A stretch of DNA of 64,000 bases from Pantoea sp. Lij88 (GTDB taxonomy: Bacteria > Pseudomonadota > Gammaproteobacteria > Enterobacterales > Enterobacteriaceae), in contig NZ_CP118269.1 of the NCBI RefSeq assembly GCF_030062155.1, positions 1,550,001-1,614,000 on the forward strand, written 5' to 3'. The notes beneath the pieces were generated by a model that saw only the letters and a program-made list of their open reading frames with translations, ran no database searches and had not been told where the DNA came from. This document shows positions 53,430 through 63,167 of the stretch, one piece after another; within the stretch, counting starts at the first letter, position 1, and every line of letters begins with the position of its first letter. Both the position numbers and the translations under genes were made by a program.

Positions 53430-54310
53430 TAAGCCACGTACCGGATGTCGCCCTGCTGAAGCAGCAGCATCGTGAACTGTTCGCCGCCCAGCCGCGCTAT
53501 CTGCGCCGCATCGGGCTGATGGCGCTGGCCGTGCTGCTCTATTACCTCTATTTCTTCTCGGTATTTGGCCTGGAGTCGTCGCGCCTGCTGATGGGCTGCC
53601 AGCAGTTGGGGCGCTATTTCCTGCGAATGTTTGTCTGGCACGACTTCCTGAACTGGCCGTTTGGCTACTATTTTTCACAGGTGGGGATCACCCTGGGGAT
53701 TGTCTTTGCCGGGACGCTGACCGCCTCACTGCTGGCGCTGCCGCTGTCGTTTCTGGCGGCACGCAATGTGATGCACGATCGGGCGGCTAAACCGCTGGCG
53801 TTTATGATGCGCCGCTTGTTCGACGTATTACGCGGCATCGATATGGCGATCTGGGGGCTGATCTTCGTGCGTGCGGTGGGCATGGGGCCGCTGGCCGGGG
53901 TGCTGGCGATTATCCTGCAGGATGTCGGCCTGCTCGGCAAACTCTACGCCGAAGGGCACGAAGCGGTGGAACGTTCACCGGGTCGGGGTCTGGGTGCCGT
54001 AGGCGCTAACAGCCTGCAGAAACACCGCTTCGGCATCTTCACCCAGTCCTTCCCGCAGTTTCTGGCGCTGAGTCTTTACCAGATCGAGTCCAACACCCGC
54101 TCGGCGGCGGTGCTCGGCTTTGTCGGCGCGGGTGGCGTCGGCCTGGTCTACGCCGAGAACATGCGCCTGTGGAACTGGGATGTGGTGATGTTCCTGACGC
54201 TGATTCTGGTGGTGGTGGTGATGGTGATGGATGTCATCTCCAGCCGCCTGCGTAAGCGCTACATCAGTGGGAAGCCGGTGCCGTTGTGGCAGCCTGCTGC
54301 GCGCGATTAA
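53426..54310 (+). CDS. phnE: Phosphonate ABC transporter permease PhnE2
   Basis: 294-residue permease with the PhnE pattern: TM segments at about 30-50, 84-108 and 120-150, loop SPGRGLGAVGANSLQKHRFG, and SAAVLGFVGAGGVGLVY. It is 53% hydrophobic in the last segment (MFLTLILVVVVMVMDVI). Last gene of the Pho-regulated transport unit. Its final 47 bases overlap the end of the convergent histidine kinase gene, with no room for a terminator between them. Confidence 0.92.
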   Translation: MISHVPDVALLKQQHRELFAAQPRYLRRIGLMALAVLLYYLYFFSVFGLESSRLLMGCQQLGRYFLRMFVWHDFLNWPFGYYFSQVGITLGIVFAGTLTASLLALPLSFLAARNVMHDRAAKPLAFMMRRLFDVLRGIDMAIWGLIFVRAVGMGPLAGVLAIILQDVGLLGKLYAEGHEAVERSPGRGLGAVGANSLQKHRFGIFTQSFPQFLALSLYQIESNTRSAAVLGFVGAGGVGLVYAENMRLWNWDVVMFLTLILVVVVMVMDVISSRLRKRYISGKPVPLWQPAARD

Positions 54311-56891
54311 GGCGCTCGCTGCGCTGCCAGGCGCGCTGCAGCGCCTGCACCAGCTGTGCCTGCTGCCAGGGTTTCGCCAGCCGTTCGCACAGTGGCAGCG
54401 TCACCGGCTGGTGGCGCAGGTCCTGACCGCTGATGAGCAGCGTCGCTAGCTGCGGCCAGTTCTGCTGCGCCTGGCGGATCACCTCCGCGCCGTTAATCTC
54501 GCCGGGCAGCATCAGGTCGCTGATCAGCAGGTCGATATCTGGTGTCTGGCGCAGCAGCGCCAGCGCCTCTTCACCGTCGCCACACTCCAGCGTCAGATAA
54601 CCCAGCTGATGCAGATGCTCACACAGCGTCTGGCGCACCGCCGGTTCATCATCCAGCACCAGCACCAGCCGGTTGCTGGCCGCGTCAATGTCTGCCGCCA
54701 TCTCAGCCTCACTGGGGGCAGGCGGTGGCGGGGCGATGAGAGTTGCGGCGGCGGCGTCCGTCGCGCGCGGCAACAGCAGCCGCACCGTGGTGCCCTGGCC
54801 CGGTGCGGTTTCGAGTTCGATCTGCCCGCCTGACTGCCGCACAAAGCCGTAAACCATCGACAGCCCCAGTCCGCTGCCACTGCCGGTCGCTTTAGTCGTG
54901 AAGAACGGCTCGAAAACCTGCTCGCGAACCTCGGCCGACATGCCACAGCCGTGGTCGATCACCTCAATTGTGACTCTGTCACGTTTTTCACCGCCCTCCG
55001 GACGGCGCTGATTCCAGATGCGCAGCCGGATCTCGCCGCTTTGCCGGTTCATGGCATCGCGCGCGTTCACCACCAGATTCATCAGCGCATTTTCCAGCTG
55101 GCTGGCGTCGATCCAGGCGGGCCAGCCGGGACGTTGCGCATCAATAATCAGCTGCTGTCCCGGCAGCAATGAGTGCTGCAGCAATCCCTGCAGATTATCC
55201 ACCAGCGTCACCACCGACACCGCGCGCGGATAGAGCGCCTGCTTGCGCGAGAATGCCAGCAGACGCTGCGTCAGCTGGGCGGCGCGATCGGCGGCCTGCC
55301 GCGCCCGCTCAATCCGGGTCGCCAGCGGGCCGGGCATCAGCTGGCCTTCGGTCAGCGCCAGACTGCCGATAATCACCGCCAGCAGATTGTTGAAGTCGTG
55401 CGCCAGTCCGCCAGTCAGCTGACCGACCGCTTTCATTTTCTGGCTGTGCTGCAGCGCCTCCTCCAGCGTTTTCCGCGAGGTCCGGTCCAGCACGGTATTG
55501 ACCATGCCACGGCGCGGAATCGGACTGAAGCGCAGTTCCAGCGTGCGGCCATCGGCCAGCCGGATCTCCTGCTGTTCACCGGGATCGTGCAGATCGACCG
55601 CCAGCGGAGCCAGCAGTTGCTGATAGTGGACGCCGCGATGCAGCTCACGCGGCGCAATGCCGAGCAGCTCCGCATACTGGGCGTTCCACACCACCAGTTG
55701 ACCGTTGTTATCGAACAGGGCAAAGCCGTCGCGCATCGCCAGGAACGTGGACTCCAGCTGATTGCTCTTCTCCTTCAGCAGCCGCGAGGTGTGGGCCAGC
55801 GAGGCGGTATTGCGGGCAAAGACGTTAAACGCCCGCGCCAGTTCGCCCAGCTCGTCGCGCCGTTGCAGTCCCGGCACGCTGACGTTCTGCTCACCCTGCG
55901 CCAGCCGCGTCATCGCCCCGGCAATCGCCGTCAGGCTCGACCCGAGGTTGCGATAGATATAGATCCCGGCATAACCGGTGATCGCCAGCGCCAGCACCAC
56001 AAACAGCGCAATAAAGCCGATGATGGAATCCAGTTCGTGGTGGGTGGCCTGGGTGCGCGCCTCGCTTTGCAGCGCGACCTGCTGCACCGACGCGTTGATA
56101 TCGTCGTTCAGCATCGCCACCAGCGCTTTTACCCGGTAGGTGGCGTAGGCGATGGCCAGATCGCTCTGCTCCAGCGCCTCCGCCAGCGGCAGCAGACGCT
56201 GCTGTGTGGCGAGCAGTCGCTGCACATTCTCGCCGGTCACGCCCGTCAGCGGCACGTTGCGCCACGGGGTCATGACCTGCTGAAGTTGCTCAATGACGGC
56301 GATGGGTGACGGCGTACGGATGGCGATGGTGATCAGCCGTTCGGTCTGCTCACGCAGTGCGGCATCCGGCAGCGTCCGCTGTTCCCGCTGCACCAGCTGG
56401 TCGATGTGACCGAGCAGAATCTGCGCCTGCCACAGGTCGCTCAGCATGTTATTGCGCTGCAGATGCCGCTGATGGCTGTTCAGCAGCAGGCTGTTAATCG
56501 TCTGCTCCAGCATCAGGCTGCGGGCGCGGATCCGGGCGATGCGCTCCGGCTGACGGGCCGCCAGCGGCGCACTGGCCAGCAGGCTCAGCGACTGCTGTAG
56601 CGCCTGCTGATTCTGCTGCAGCCGCTGTGATTCACTCTGATACTCCAGCGCCCCGACTACCTGTGACAGCCGGACCGCCGCCGTCGCCACGTTGGCGGTG
56701 TCGCGCGCCAGCGCCAGGCTGCCGTTCATATCCGCCAGCGTCTGCGCCTGTGCCTGCTCCTGAATCGCCCCGGCATGACGAAAGCCGATGATCGCCACCA
56801 CGCTCACCATCAGCGTGACCGACACCACCAGCAGATTGAACATCAACAGGCGTCCACGCGCCCCGGCCTGCCACGGATAACTGCGCTGCAT
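54264..56891 (-). CDS. Hybrid sensor histidine kinase (TorS-like layout with PAS and receiver)
   Basis: 875-residue membrane kinase. TM1 at about 18-37; a long helical periplasmic sensor 38-289 rich in Gln and Leu, like TorS; TM2 about 290-312; HAMP to 370; PAS about 375-470; HisKA with H498 in GGLAHDFNNLL; HATPase with N-box NALMNLVVNARDA, GCGMS and GSGLGLSMVYG; and a C-terminal receiver (742-860) with acceptor D792 in LISDLMLPG. No HPt domain follows, unlike TorS. The OmpR-type regulator 6 kb away (63.2-63.9 kb, same strand) is a possible partner. The 147-bp gap before it is shared with the divergent sugar transporter. Confidence 0.9.
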   Translation of the reverse strand: MQRSYPWQAGARGRLLMFNLLVVSVTLMVSVVAIIGFRHAGAIQEQAQAQTLADMNGSLALARDTANVATAAVRLSQVVGALEYQSESQRLQQNQQALQQSLSLLASAPLAARQPERIARIRARSLMLEQTINSLLLNSHQRHLQRNNMLSDLWQAQILLGHIDQLVQREQRTLPDAALREQTERLITIAIRTPSPIAVIEQLQQVMTPWRNVPLTGVTGENVQRLLATQQRLLPLAEALEQSDLAIAYATYRVKALVAMLNDDINASVQQVALQSEARTQATHHELDSIIGFIALFVVLALAITGYAGIYIYRNLGSSLTAIAGAMTRLAQGEQNVSVPGLQRRDELGELARAFNVFARNTASLAHTSRLLKEKSNQLESTFLAMRDGFALFDNNGQLVVWNAQYAELLGIAPRELHRGVHYQQLLAPLAVDLHDPGEQQEIRLADGRTLELRFSPIPRRGMVNTVLDRTSRKTLEEALQHSQKMKAVGQLTGGLAHDFNNLLAVIIGSLALTEGQLMPGPLATRIERARQAADRAAQLTQRLLAFSRKQALYPRAVSVVTLVDNLQGLLQHSLLPGQQLIIDAQRPGWPAWIDASQLENALMNLVVNARDAMNRQSGEIRLRIWNQRRPEGGEKRDRVTIEVIDHGCGMSAEVREQVFEPFFTTKATGSGSGLGLSMVYGFVRQSGGQIELETAPGQGTTVRLLLPRATDAAAATLIAPPPPAPSEAEMAADIDAASNRLVLVLDDEPAVRQTLCEHLHQLGYLTLECGDGEEALALLRQTPDIDLLISDLMLPGEINGAEVIRQAQQNWPQLATLLISGQDLRHQPVTLPLCERLAKPWQQAQLVQALQRAWQRSERLNRAQQAATTAPASH

Positions 56892-57038
56892 CCCACGACC
56901 TCTTAATCACTGCAACGATGCGCCGAGTATAGGAGCGTGATGTCAGGCGTTTATGACAAATATGAATGGCCGCTGACATTTTCCGTTTATCTGGTGTTGC
57001 TTTACTGGCGGCTATCCACAGTTCGCAGGAGCGAGGCG

Positions 57039-58553
57039 ATGACAGCCACACCGATACTGGAAATGCGGGGAATTACCCGACGCTTCGGCAATTTTTATGC
57101 CCTGAAGGGGGTCGATCTCACGGTGTATCCCGGTGAGGTTCACGCGCTCATGGGAGAGAACGGCGCGGGTAAAAGCACACTGATGAAGATTCTGGCCGGT
57201 GCCTATACCGCCAGCAGCGGGGAAATTCTCATTGAAGGCAAACCCTACGCCCTAAAAGGGCCGAAAGAGGCGCTGGCTGCCGGGATTACCCTGATTTATC
57301 AGGAGATCAACCTGGCACCCAACCTGACGGTGGCGGAGAACATTTTTCTGGGCAGCGAAATCGCCCCCGGCGGGCTGGTGAAGCGGCGGCAGATGGCCGA
57401 AGAGGCGCAGCGGGTGATTGACCGGCTCGGTGCGCAGTTCAGCGCCTGGGATCTGGTCAGTCGTCTGAGCATCGCCGAGCAGCAGCAGGTGGAGATCGCC
57501 CGTGCGCTGCAACGCAACAGCCGCATTCTGGTGATGGATGAGCCGACCGCCGCGCTCTCTAACCGTGAAACCGAACAGCTGTTCGCGCTGATTAAACGGC
57601 TGCGCAGCGAAGGCATGGCGATTATCTATATCAGCCACCGTATGGCGGAGGTTTATGAGCTGTCGGATCGCGTCAGCGTACTGCGTGACGGCGAGTATGT
57701 CGGCAGCCTGACACGTGACCAGCTGAACGCCAGCGAACTGGTGCGGATGATGGTCGGACGGCCGCTCAGCGACCTGTTCAACAAAGATCGCGGGATCCCT
57801 TCAGGCAACATCCGGCTGGCGATTAATCACCTGACCGACGGCGGCAAAGTGCATCCCAGCAGTCTGGAAGTGCGGGCCGGGGAGATTGTCGGGCTGGCCG
57901 GTCTGGTGGGCGCAGGCCGCAGCGAACTGGCACAGCTGATCTTCGGCGTACACAAGCCGAAAGCGGGCGAGATCTGGATCGACGGCGAGAAGGTCACCAT
58001 TCATTCACCGCGTGATGCGATTGCGCGCGGCATTGGCTTCCTCACCGAGAACCGCAAAGAGCAGGGGCTGTTTCTGGAGATGGCCGCGCAGGAGAATATC
58101 GTGATGGCCACGCTGGAGCGTGATGCCAGCATGGGGCTGCTCAACCGCCGCAAAGGGCAAACCATCGCCAATGAGGCGATTGCCTCACTCAATATCCGCG
58201 TGCCCCACGCTCAGGTCCGGGCGGGCGGTCTGTCGGGCGGTAACCAGCAGAAACTGCTGATCTCACGCTGGGTGGCGATTGGCCCGCGCATCCTGATCCT
58301 CGATGAGCCGACGCGCGGCGTGGACGTCGGCGCCAAAAGCGAGATCTACCGCATGATGCAGGAGATGGCGCGACAGGGCGTGGCGATTTTAATGATCTCC
58401 AGCGAACTGCCGGAAGTGGTCGGGATGAGCGACCGCGTTTACGTGATGCACGAAGGCACCATCGTCGGTGAGCTGGAGGGCAGCCACATCAGTCAGGAAA
58501 ATATTATGACGCTGGCAACCGGTGCGCATAGCGCGTCAGCAGGCGAAATCTAA
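57039..58553 (+). CDS. Sugar ABC transporter ATP-binding protein, CUT2 (RbsA-like)
   Basis: 504-residue ATPase with two fused NBDs. First half: Walker [10 protein letters not shown] near residue 44, signature [12 protein letters not shown] and Walker [13 protein letters not shown]. Second half: degenerate P-loop [18 protein letters not shown] and [15 protein letters not shown] 57039 is preceded by AGGAG at seven bases; the longer frame upstream lies in the divergent promoter region. With the following permease and binding protein it forms a complete importer. A D-lyxose isomerase gene ends the operon, which points to a pentose or other rare aldose as cargo. Confidence 0.93.
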   Translation: MTATPILEMRGITRRFGNFYALKGVDLTVYPGEVHALMGENGAGKSTLMKILAGAYTASSGEILIEGKPYALKGPKEALAAGITLIYQEINLAPNLTVAENIFLGSEIAPGGLVKRRQMAEEAQRVIDRLGAQFSAWDLVSRLSIAEQQQVEIARALQRNSRILVMDEPTAALSNRETEQLFALIKRLRSEGMAIIYISHRMAEVYELSDRVSVLRDGEYVGSLTRDQLNASELVRMMVGRPLSDLFNKDRGIPSGNIRLAINHLTDGGKVHPSSLEVRAGEIVGLAGLVGAGRSELAQLIFGVHKPKAGEIWIDGEKVTIHSPRDAIARGIGFLTENRKEQGLFLEMAAQENIVMATLERDASMGLLNRRKGQTIANEAIASLNIRVPHAQVRAGGLSGGNQQKLLISRWVAIGPRILILDEPTRGVDVGAKSEIYRMMQEMARQGVAILMISSELPEVVGMSDRVYVMHEGTIVGELEGSHISQENIMTLATGAHSASAGEI

Positions 58554-58563
58554 GGAGACCACC

Positions 58564-59544
58564 ATGACACAACTGGCCCGCACCAAAGCGCCGACGCTGA
58601 AACGCGCCCTGATGGGCGATCTGCTGCAAACGGTGGGTATTCTGCCGATTCTGATCCTGATCGTGGCGGTATTTGGTTTCGTCACGCCGAACTTCTTTAC
58701 CGAAGCGAACCTGCTCAACATCACCCGTCAGGCGTCGATCAATATCGTGCTCGCGGCGGGCATGACCTTTGTGATTCTCACCGGCGGTATCGACCTGTCG
58801 GTGGGATCGATGCTGGGCACCACGGCGGTAGTGGCGCTGGTGGCGTCGCTGGATCCGATGCTTGCCTCGCTGACCATTCCGATGGCGCTGGGCGCGGGTC
58901 TGGTGATGGGGCTGTTCAACGGTATCCTGGTCGCCTGGGCCGGATTGCCGCCCTTTATCGTGACGCTCGGCACCTACACCGCACTGCGCGGAGCGGCTTA
59001 TCTGCTGGCGAACGGCACCACGGTAATCAATTCCGATATCAATTTTGAATGGATCGGCAACGGCTATCTCGGGCCGGTGCCGTGGCTGATTGTGATTGCC
59101 TTTGCGGTGATCGCCCTCTGCTGGTTCATCCTCCGTCGCACCACGCTGGGCGTCCATATCTACGCGGTCGGCGGCAATATTCAGGCTGCACGTCTTACCG
59201 GTATCAAGGTCGGCGTCGTGCTGCTGTTTGTCTACGGCATGAGTGGTCTGCTGTCGGGGCTGGCTGGTCTGATGAGCGCCTCGCGACTCTACAGCGCCAA
59301 CGGCAACCTGGGCGTTGGCTATGAGCTGGATGCCATTGCGGCGGTGATCCTCGGCGGCACCAGTTTTGTCGGCGGCATCGGCACCATCACCGGCACGCTG
59401 ATTGGCGCACTGATTATCGCCACGCTGAATAACGGCATGACGCTGATGGGCGTCTCCTATTTCTGGCAACTGGTGATCAAAGGCGCGGTGATCATCATCG
59501 CGGTCCTGATCGACAAATACCGTACCCGTCATCATGTGAGTTGA
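58564..59544 (+). CDS. Sugar ABC transporter permease, CUT2 (RbsC-like)
   Basis: 326-residue inner-membrane permease. MTFVILTGGIDLSVGSMLG, LPPFIVTLGTYTALRG and GYELDAIAAVILGGTSF are family hallmarks. AAGGAG precedes ATG 58564, ten bases after the ATPase stop. Confidence 0.93.
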   Translation: MTQLARTKAPTLKRALMGDLLQTVGILPILILIVAVFGFVTPNFFTEANLLNITRQASINIVLAAGMTFVILTGGIDLSVGSMLGTTAVVALVASLDPMLASLTIPMALGAGLVMGLFNGILVAWAGLPPFIVTLGTYTALRGAAYLLANGTTVINSDINFEWIGNGYLGPVPWLIVIAFAVIALCWFILRRTTLGVHIYAVGGNIQAARLTGIKVGVVLLFVYGMSGLLSGLAGLMSASRLYSANGNLGVGYELDAIAAVILGGTSFVGGIGTITGTLIGALIIATLNNGMTLMGVSYFWQLVIKGAVIIIAVLIDKYRTRHHVS

Positions 59545-59634
59545 GGCTTAAAAGGGCGGATGCGCCATTCAGCCTCCGCCACCCAAAAAACGCCATTAAG
59601 CGGTTGGCACCTTGAAAACAGCAGGAGAAGGTCT

Positions 59635-60573
59635 ATGCGTTTTAATCCGATTGTAACCGGGCTGCTGGCGGCAACGCTGTTCAGCACCGGTATGGCTCAG
59701 GCAAAAGAACTCAAATCTATCGGCGTCACGGTCGGCGATCTGGCTAACCCCTTCTTCGTGCAGATCACCAAAGGCGCAGAGATGAAGGCGCGTCAGCTGG
59801 CGGGCGATAAGGTAAACGTGACGCTGGTCTCCAGCGGCTACGATCTCGGTCAGCAGGTGGGTCAGATTGATAACTTTATTGCGGCGAAAGTCGACATGAT
59901 TATCCTCAATGCCGCCGACTCCAAAGGGATCGCCCCGGCGGTGAAGCGGGCGCGTGACGCCGGTATCGTGGTGGTGGCGGTTGACGTGGCAGCGGATGGC
60001 GCGAATGCGACCATCACCTCCGATAACACCGAGGCGGGCGCGATGGCCTGTAAATATATTTCTGACCGCCTGAAGAACAAAGGCAACGTGGTGATCATCA
60101 ACGGACCGCCCGTCTCCGCCGTGCAGAACCGTGTTGAAGGCTGCATGAACGAGCTGAAAACCCATCCGGAGATCAAGCTGCTCTCCTCCAACCAGAACGC
60201 CAAAGGCAGTCGTGAAGGCGGACTGGAAGTCATGACCGGTCTGCTCTCGGCTAACCCGAAAATTGATGCGGTATTTGCCATCAACGACCCGACCGCGATT
60301 GGTGCCGACTTAGCGGCGAAACAGGCGCAGCGCAGTGAATTCTTTATCGTGGGCGTCGATGGATCGCCGGACGGGGAAGAGGCGCTGAAGCGCAAAAACT
60401 CACTGTTCGTCGCCACGCCAGCCCAGGACCCGCAGGTCATGGCAGCCAAAGCGGTCGAGATTGGCTATGACATCCTGCAGGGCAAACCGGCCCCGGATAA
60501 GCCGGTGCTGATCCCGGTGAAACTGATCGATCGTAATAATATCGGCAGCTATCAGGGCTGGACGGTGAAATAA
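59635..60573 (+). CDS. Sugar ABC transporter substrate-binding protein, CUT2 (RbsB/AlsB-like)
   Basis: 312-residue periplasmic binding protein. Sec signal peptide ends near AQA-KE (residue 22-24). The mature part begins LKSIGVTVGDLANPFFVQIT and contains VDMIILNAADSKGIAPAV and VFAINDPTAIGAD, as in pentose/allose binding proteins. ATG 59635 is preceded by AGGAG. The isomerase gene follows after 43 bp, so the four genes form an operon. Confidence 0.92.
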   Translation: MRFNPIVTGLLAATLFSTGMAQAKELKSIGVTVGDLANPFFVQITKGAEMKARQLAGDKVNVTLVSSGYDLGQQVGQIDNFIAAKVDMIILNAADSKGIAPAVKRARDAGIVVVAVDVAADGANATITSDNTEAGAMACKYISDRLKNKGNVVIINGPPVSAVQNRVEGCMNELKTHPEIKLLSSNQNAKGSREGGLEVMTGLLSANPKIDAVFAINDPTAIGADLAAKQAQRSEFFIVGVDGSPDGEEALKRKNSLFVATPAQDPQVMAAKAVEIGYDILQGKPAPDKPVLIPVKLIDRNNIGSYQGWTVK

Positions 60574-60616
60574 GCGTTAATGCGGCACCTCCGGGTGCCG
60601 CCCTCAGGAAGCCACC

Positions 60617-61300
60617 ATGCAACGTTCAGAGGTTAACTATTACCTGCAACATACCCGCGAGTTCTTCCGTCAGCAGGATGTGCATCTGCCGCGGTGGGCC
60701 GATTACAGCGTCAGTCAGTGGCGCGCCCAGGATCGCGAGGTGGCACAGGAGATTCTGGCGCTGCGGCTGGGCTGGGATCTCACCAGCTTTGGCGCGGCAG
60801 ATTTTATGCACACCGGGCTGACGCTGTTTACCCTGCGCAACGGCTCGCCAGGCGGACAGCCGTGGCATAAACCCTACGCCGAGAAGATCATGCACGTGCG
60901 TGAAGGGCAGCTGACGCCGATGCACTATCATCCGCGCAAGATGGAAGACATCATCAATCGCGGCGGTGGCAACCTGATTGTCGAACTGCATAACCGCGAG
61001 GGTGACGGACTGGCTGACTCGCCGGTGGCGGTGTCGCTGGATGGCCTGCGCCAGATCCATGCGGCCGGAACACAGCTGCGGCTCTCTCCGGGTGAAAGCG
61101 TGACGCTGGAGGCGGGCATCTGGCACAGTTTCTGGGGTGAAAACGGCTTCGGCGACGTGCTGGTGGGCGAAGTATCAATGCCCAACGATGACGAAAACGA
61201 CAATGTATTTCTGACGCCGCTGGCCCGTTTCAACCCGCTGCATGAGGATGAAGCGCCGCGCTGGCTGCTGTGTAATGACTATGCGAACGGCTTTCTCTGA
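60617..61300 (+). CDS. D-lyxose isomerase (cupin fold)
   Basis: 227-residue cupin isomerase of the DUF1498/D-lyxose ketol-isomerase family. Metal ligands H103 and H105 (PMHYHPRKME), E110 and H170 (AGIWHSFW) are at nearly the same numbers as in the E. coli O157 enzyme. It interconverts D-lyxose and D-xylulose, and often D-mannose and D-fructose. Its position behind a CUT2 importer suggests uptake and isomerisation of D-lyxose or a related aldose; no kinase gene is present, so the host must supply xylulokinase or similar. Confidence 0.88.
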   Translation: MQRSEVNYYLQHTREFFRQQDVHLPRWADYSVSQWRAQDREVAQEILALRLGWDLTSFGAADFMHTGLTLFTLRNGSPGGQPWHKPYAEKIMHVREGQLTPMHYHPRKMEDIINRGGGNLIVELHNREGDGLADSPVAVSLDGLRQIHAAGTQLRLSPGESVTLEAGIWHSFWGENGFGDVLVGEVSMPNDDENDNVFLTPLARFNPLHEDEAPRWLLCNDYANGFL

Positions 61301-61319
61301 AACGTCTTTCTCTGAAACG
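61292..61319 (+). repeat. 15-bp tandem duplication across a stop codon
   Basis: TTTCTCTGAAACG occurs at 61292 and again at 61307 with TC between. The first copy contains the isomerase stop TGA. Probably a recent slippage event. Confidence 0.8.
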
Positions 61320-61356
61320 GTGTGCAGGCCCGCCAGGGGTTACGCGGCAGGCTGCA

Positions 61357-62265
61357 TTAACCCTGCGATCCGATCCCCTGTAAGGGTTCAGCGCCGGTCA
61401 GCCTGAGTTTTCTGATGCTGCGGGCGGGCGGCTCGCCGAACAGCCGCGCATACTCACGCGTAAACTGCGTCAGACTCTCATAGCCCACATCAGCCGCGAC
61501 GGCGGCGACATTGCCCGGTCGCAGCGCCAGCCCTTTGCGTGCCTCGTAAAGCCGCAGGTGTTTCTGATACTGCAGCGGCGAGAGTCCGGTGCAGGCCCGG
61601 AATCCACGATGAAACGCCGACAGGCTCATGCCTGCAATCGCTGCCAGCGCCTCAATGCGAAACGCGTCGGCATAGTGCGTGCGCAGCCAGACCAGCGCCT
61701 TCCTGATCTTCGCGAAATGCCCGTTCACCTCCGCCGCCTGACGCAGCACGCCGCCCTGCGGACCCTGCAACAGCCGGTAAAGAATCTCGCGCTCGACTAA
61801 CGGGGCCATTACTCCTATCTCATCCGGCTTTGCCAGCAGGCGCACCATCCTCAGCCAGGCATCCGCGAGCGCCTCATCCACCCGGTTGACTGCAATACCA
61901 CGCTTCGTCACAGGAAGATCGGTGACGGGCATCTGATGCAGCAGATCGCTGATGGCCGCGAAATCGAGCGTCAGACGCACGGCCAGATAAGGTGAGGTTT
62001 CGCTGGCAGCGGTAATGTCGCCGGTGGCGGGCAGATCGAACGACGCGGTAAACATCTCCCCGGCGGAATAGCAGATAGTGAGGTCGCCTACCTGCAGCCT
62101 TTTTTCCCCTTGCAGGATCAGGCTGACAAACGGCGAATAGATTTCCGGCGGCAGGGCCATCGGCTGGCTGACGCGATAAAAATCCACGCGCGGAATCGTC
62201 GTCGCAGTCAGGTCGTCAGCCGCGCATGCCAGCACTTCCTCTCTTAACGCCTCAAAACCCTTCAT
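61357..62265 (-). CDS. AraC-family regulator (YqhC-like)
   Basis: 302-residue regulator. N-terminal AraC_N sensor domain (about 20-175; SPFVSLILQGEKRLQVGD) and C-terminal double helix-turn-helix (about 190-290; RIEALAAIAGMSLSAFHRGF and VAAVAADVGYESLTQFTREY). Such YqhC-like proteins usually activate a divergent or adjacent dehydrogenase/reductase gene in response to aldehydes. Here the SDR gene is divergent across 135 bp, and so is its likely target. Confidence 0.88.
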   Translation of the reverse strand: MKGFEALREEVLACAADDLTATTIPRVDFYRVSQPMALPPEIYSPFVSLILQGEKRLQVGDLTICYSAGEMFTASFDLPATGDITAASETSPYLAVRLTLDFAAISDLLHQMPVTDLPVTKRGIAVNRVDEALADAWLRMVRLLAKPDEIGVMAPLVEREILYRLLQGPQGGVLRQAAEVNGHFAKIRKALVWLRTHYADAFRIEALAAIAGMSLSAFHRGFRACTGLSPLQYQKHLRLYEARKGLALRPGNVAAVAADVGYESLTQFTREYARLFGEPPARSIRKLRLTGAEPLQGIGSQG

Positions 62266-62400
62266 GTCACGCGTCTCCGGCGGGATTAGCGCCTGTGGGA
62301 AGAAAAGCAGGAACAGGCAAATTTTAGGCAGAATTGCAGCCGCCGCGCAACCGGCTGAGGATTATGCTCGTTTTCTGTCCGTTTTGCAGGAAGACGTTTA

Positions 62401-63132
62401 ATGAACATCAGAGATTCAGTGATCATGATTACCGGCGCCTCGTCGGGAATTGGCGAAGCCACGGCGCGCGCAGCGCTGCAGGCCGGTTCGCGGGTTATCT
62501 TACTGGCGCGACGTAAACAGCGTATTGATGCCCTGGCTGAGACGTCCGTCAATGCACTGGCGGTCGCCTGCGATGTCACCCAGGCCGACGAGATTGAAAA
62601 TGCTGTCAGACAGGGGCTGGCACGCTTTGGCCGGATTGATGTGCTCATCAACAATGCCGGGCAGGGGTTGTTTGCCTCTGTTGAGGAGATTGATACGGCG
62701 GCATTCAGGGCGCTGCTCGACCTTAACCTGATTGCTCCACTGATGATGATGCAGGCAGTGATCCCGCAGATGCGGGAGCAGAGCGCAGGCAGCATTATCA
62801 ACGTCAGCTCCGGCGCGACGCTGGCGACCTATCCGGGATCGGCGGCCTACACCAGTTCTAAGGCGGGACTGAATATGCTCTCGGATGTGGCTCGGCTGGA
62901 TCTGGCTGACGCCGGAATAACTGTTTCCACCATCTATCCGTTTGTGACTGCCTCGGAATTTTATCAGTCAGTGAAATCGGGACAGGAGGTCGCGACTGAG
63001 CAGAGCGCCGCATTCGCCGCGTTCGCTCACACTCCGGAACGCGTGGCCGAAACGATTCTCGCCGTCATCACAAGTGGTGAAGCGCAGGTCGATCTGGTGC
63101 CGCGCGCGTATGGCGGGAGTGACGATGGGTAG
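62401..63132 (+). CDS. Short-chain dehydrogenase/reductase
   Basis: 243-residue classical SDR. TGASSGIG at 11-18 is the coenzyme motif, NNAG near 87, catalytic Ser in NVSSGA and YxxxK as YTSSK. It is divergent from the AraC-family gene and probably under its control. Substrate unknown, likely an aldehyde, ketone or alcohol. Convergent with the response regulator downstream. Confidence 0.88.
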   Translation: MNIRDSVIMITGASSGIGEATARAALQAGSRVILLARRKQRIDALAETSVNALAVACDVTQADEIENAVRQGLARFGRIDVLINNAGQGLFASVEEIDTAAFRALLDLNLIAPLMMMQAVIPQMREQSAGSIINVSSGATLATYPGSAAYTSSKAGLNMLSDVARLDLADAGITVSTIYPFVTASEFYQSVKSGQEVATEQSAAFAAFAHTPERVAETILAVITSGEAQVDLVPRAYGGSDDG

Positions 63133-63135
63133 GAT

Positions 63136-63157
63136 CGGGCCGCTGTTCGCCGGCCCG
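63136..63157. terminator. Short GC-rich hairpin between convergent genes
   Basis: CGGGCCG pairs with CGGCCCG around an 8-base loop, four bases after the SDR stop and 11 bases before the end of the response regulator gene. No T tract, so weak. Confidence 0.4.
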
Positions 63158-63167
63158 GCGGGGTGAC

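Noticed and set aside
55173..56309. 378-codon frame antisense to the hybrid kinase
   Set aside because: Gln/Arg/His-rich shadow frame; the minus strand has all kinase motifs.
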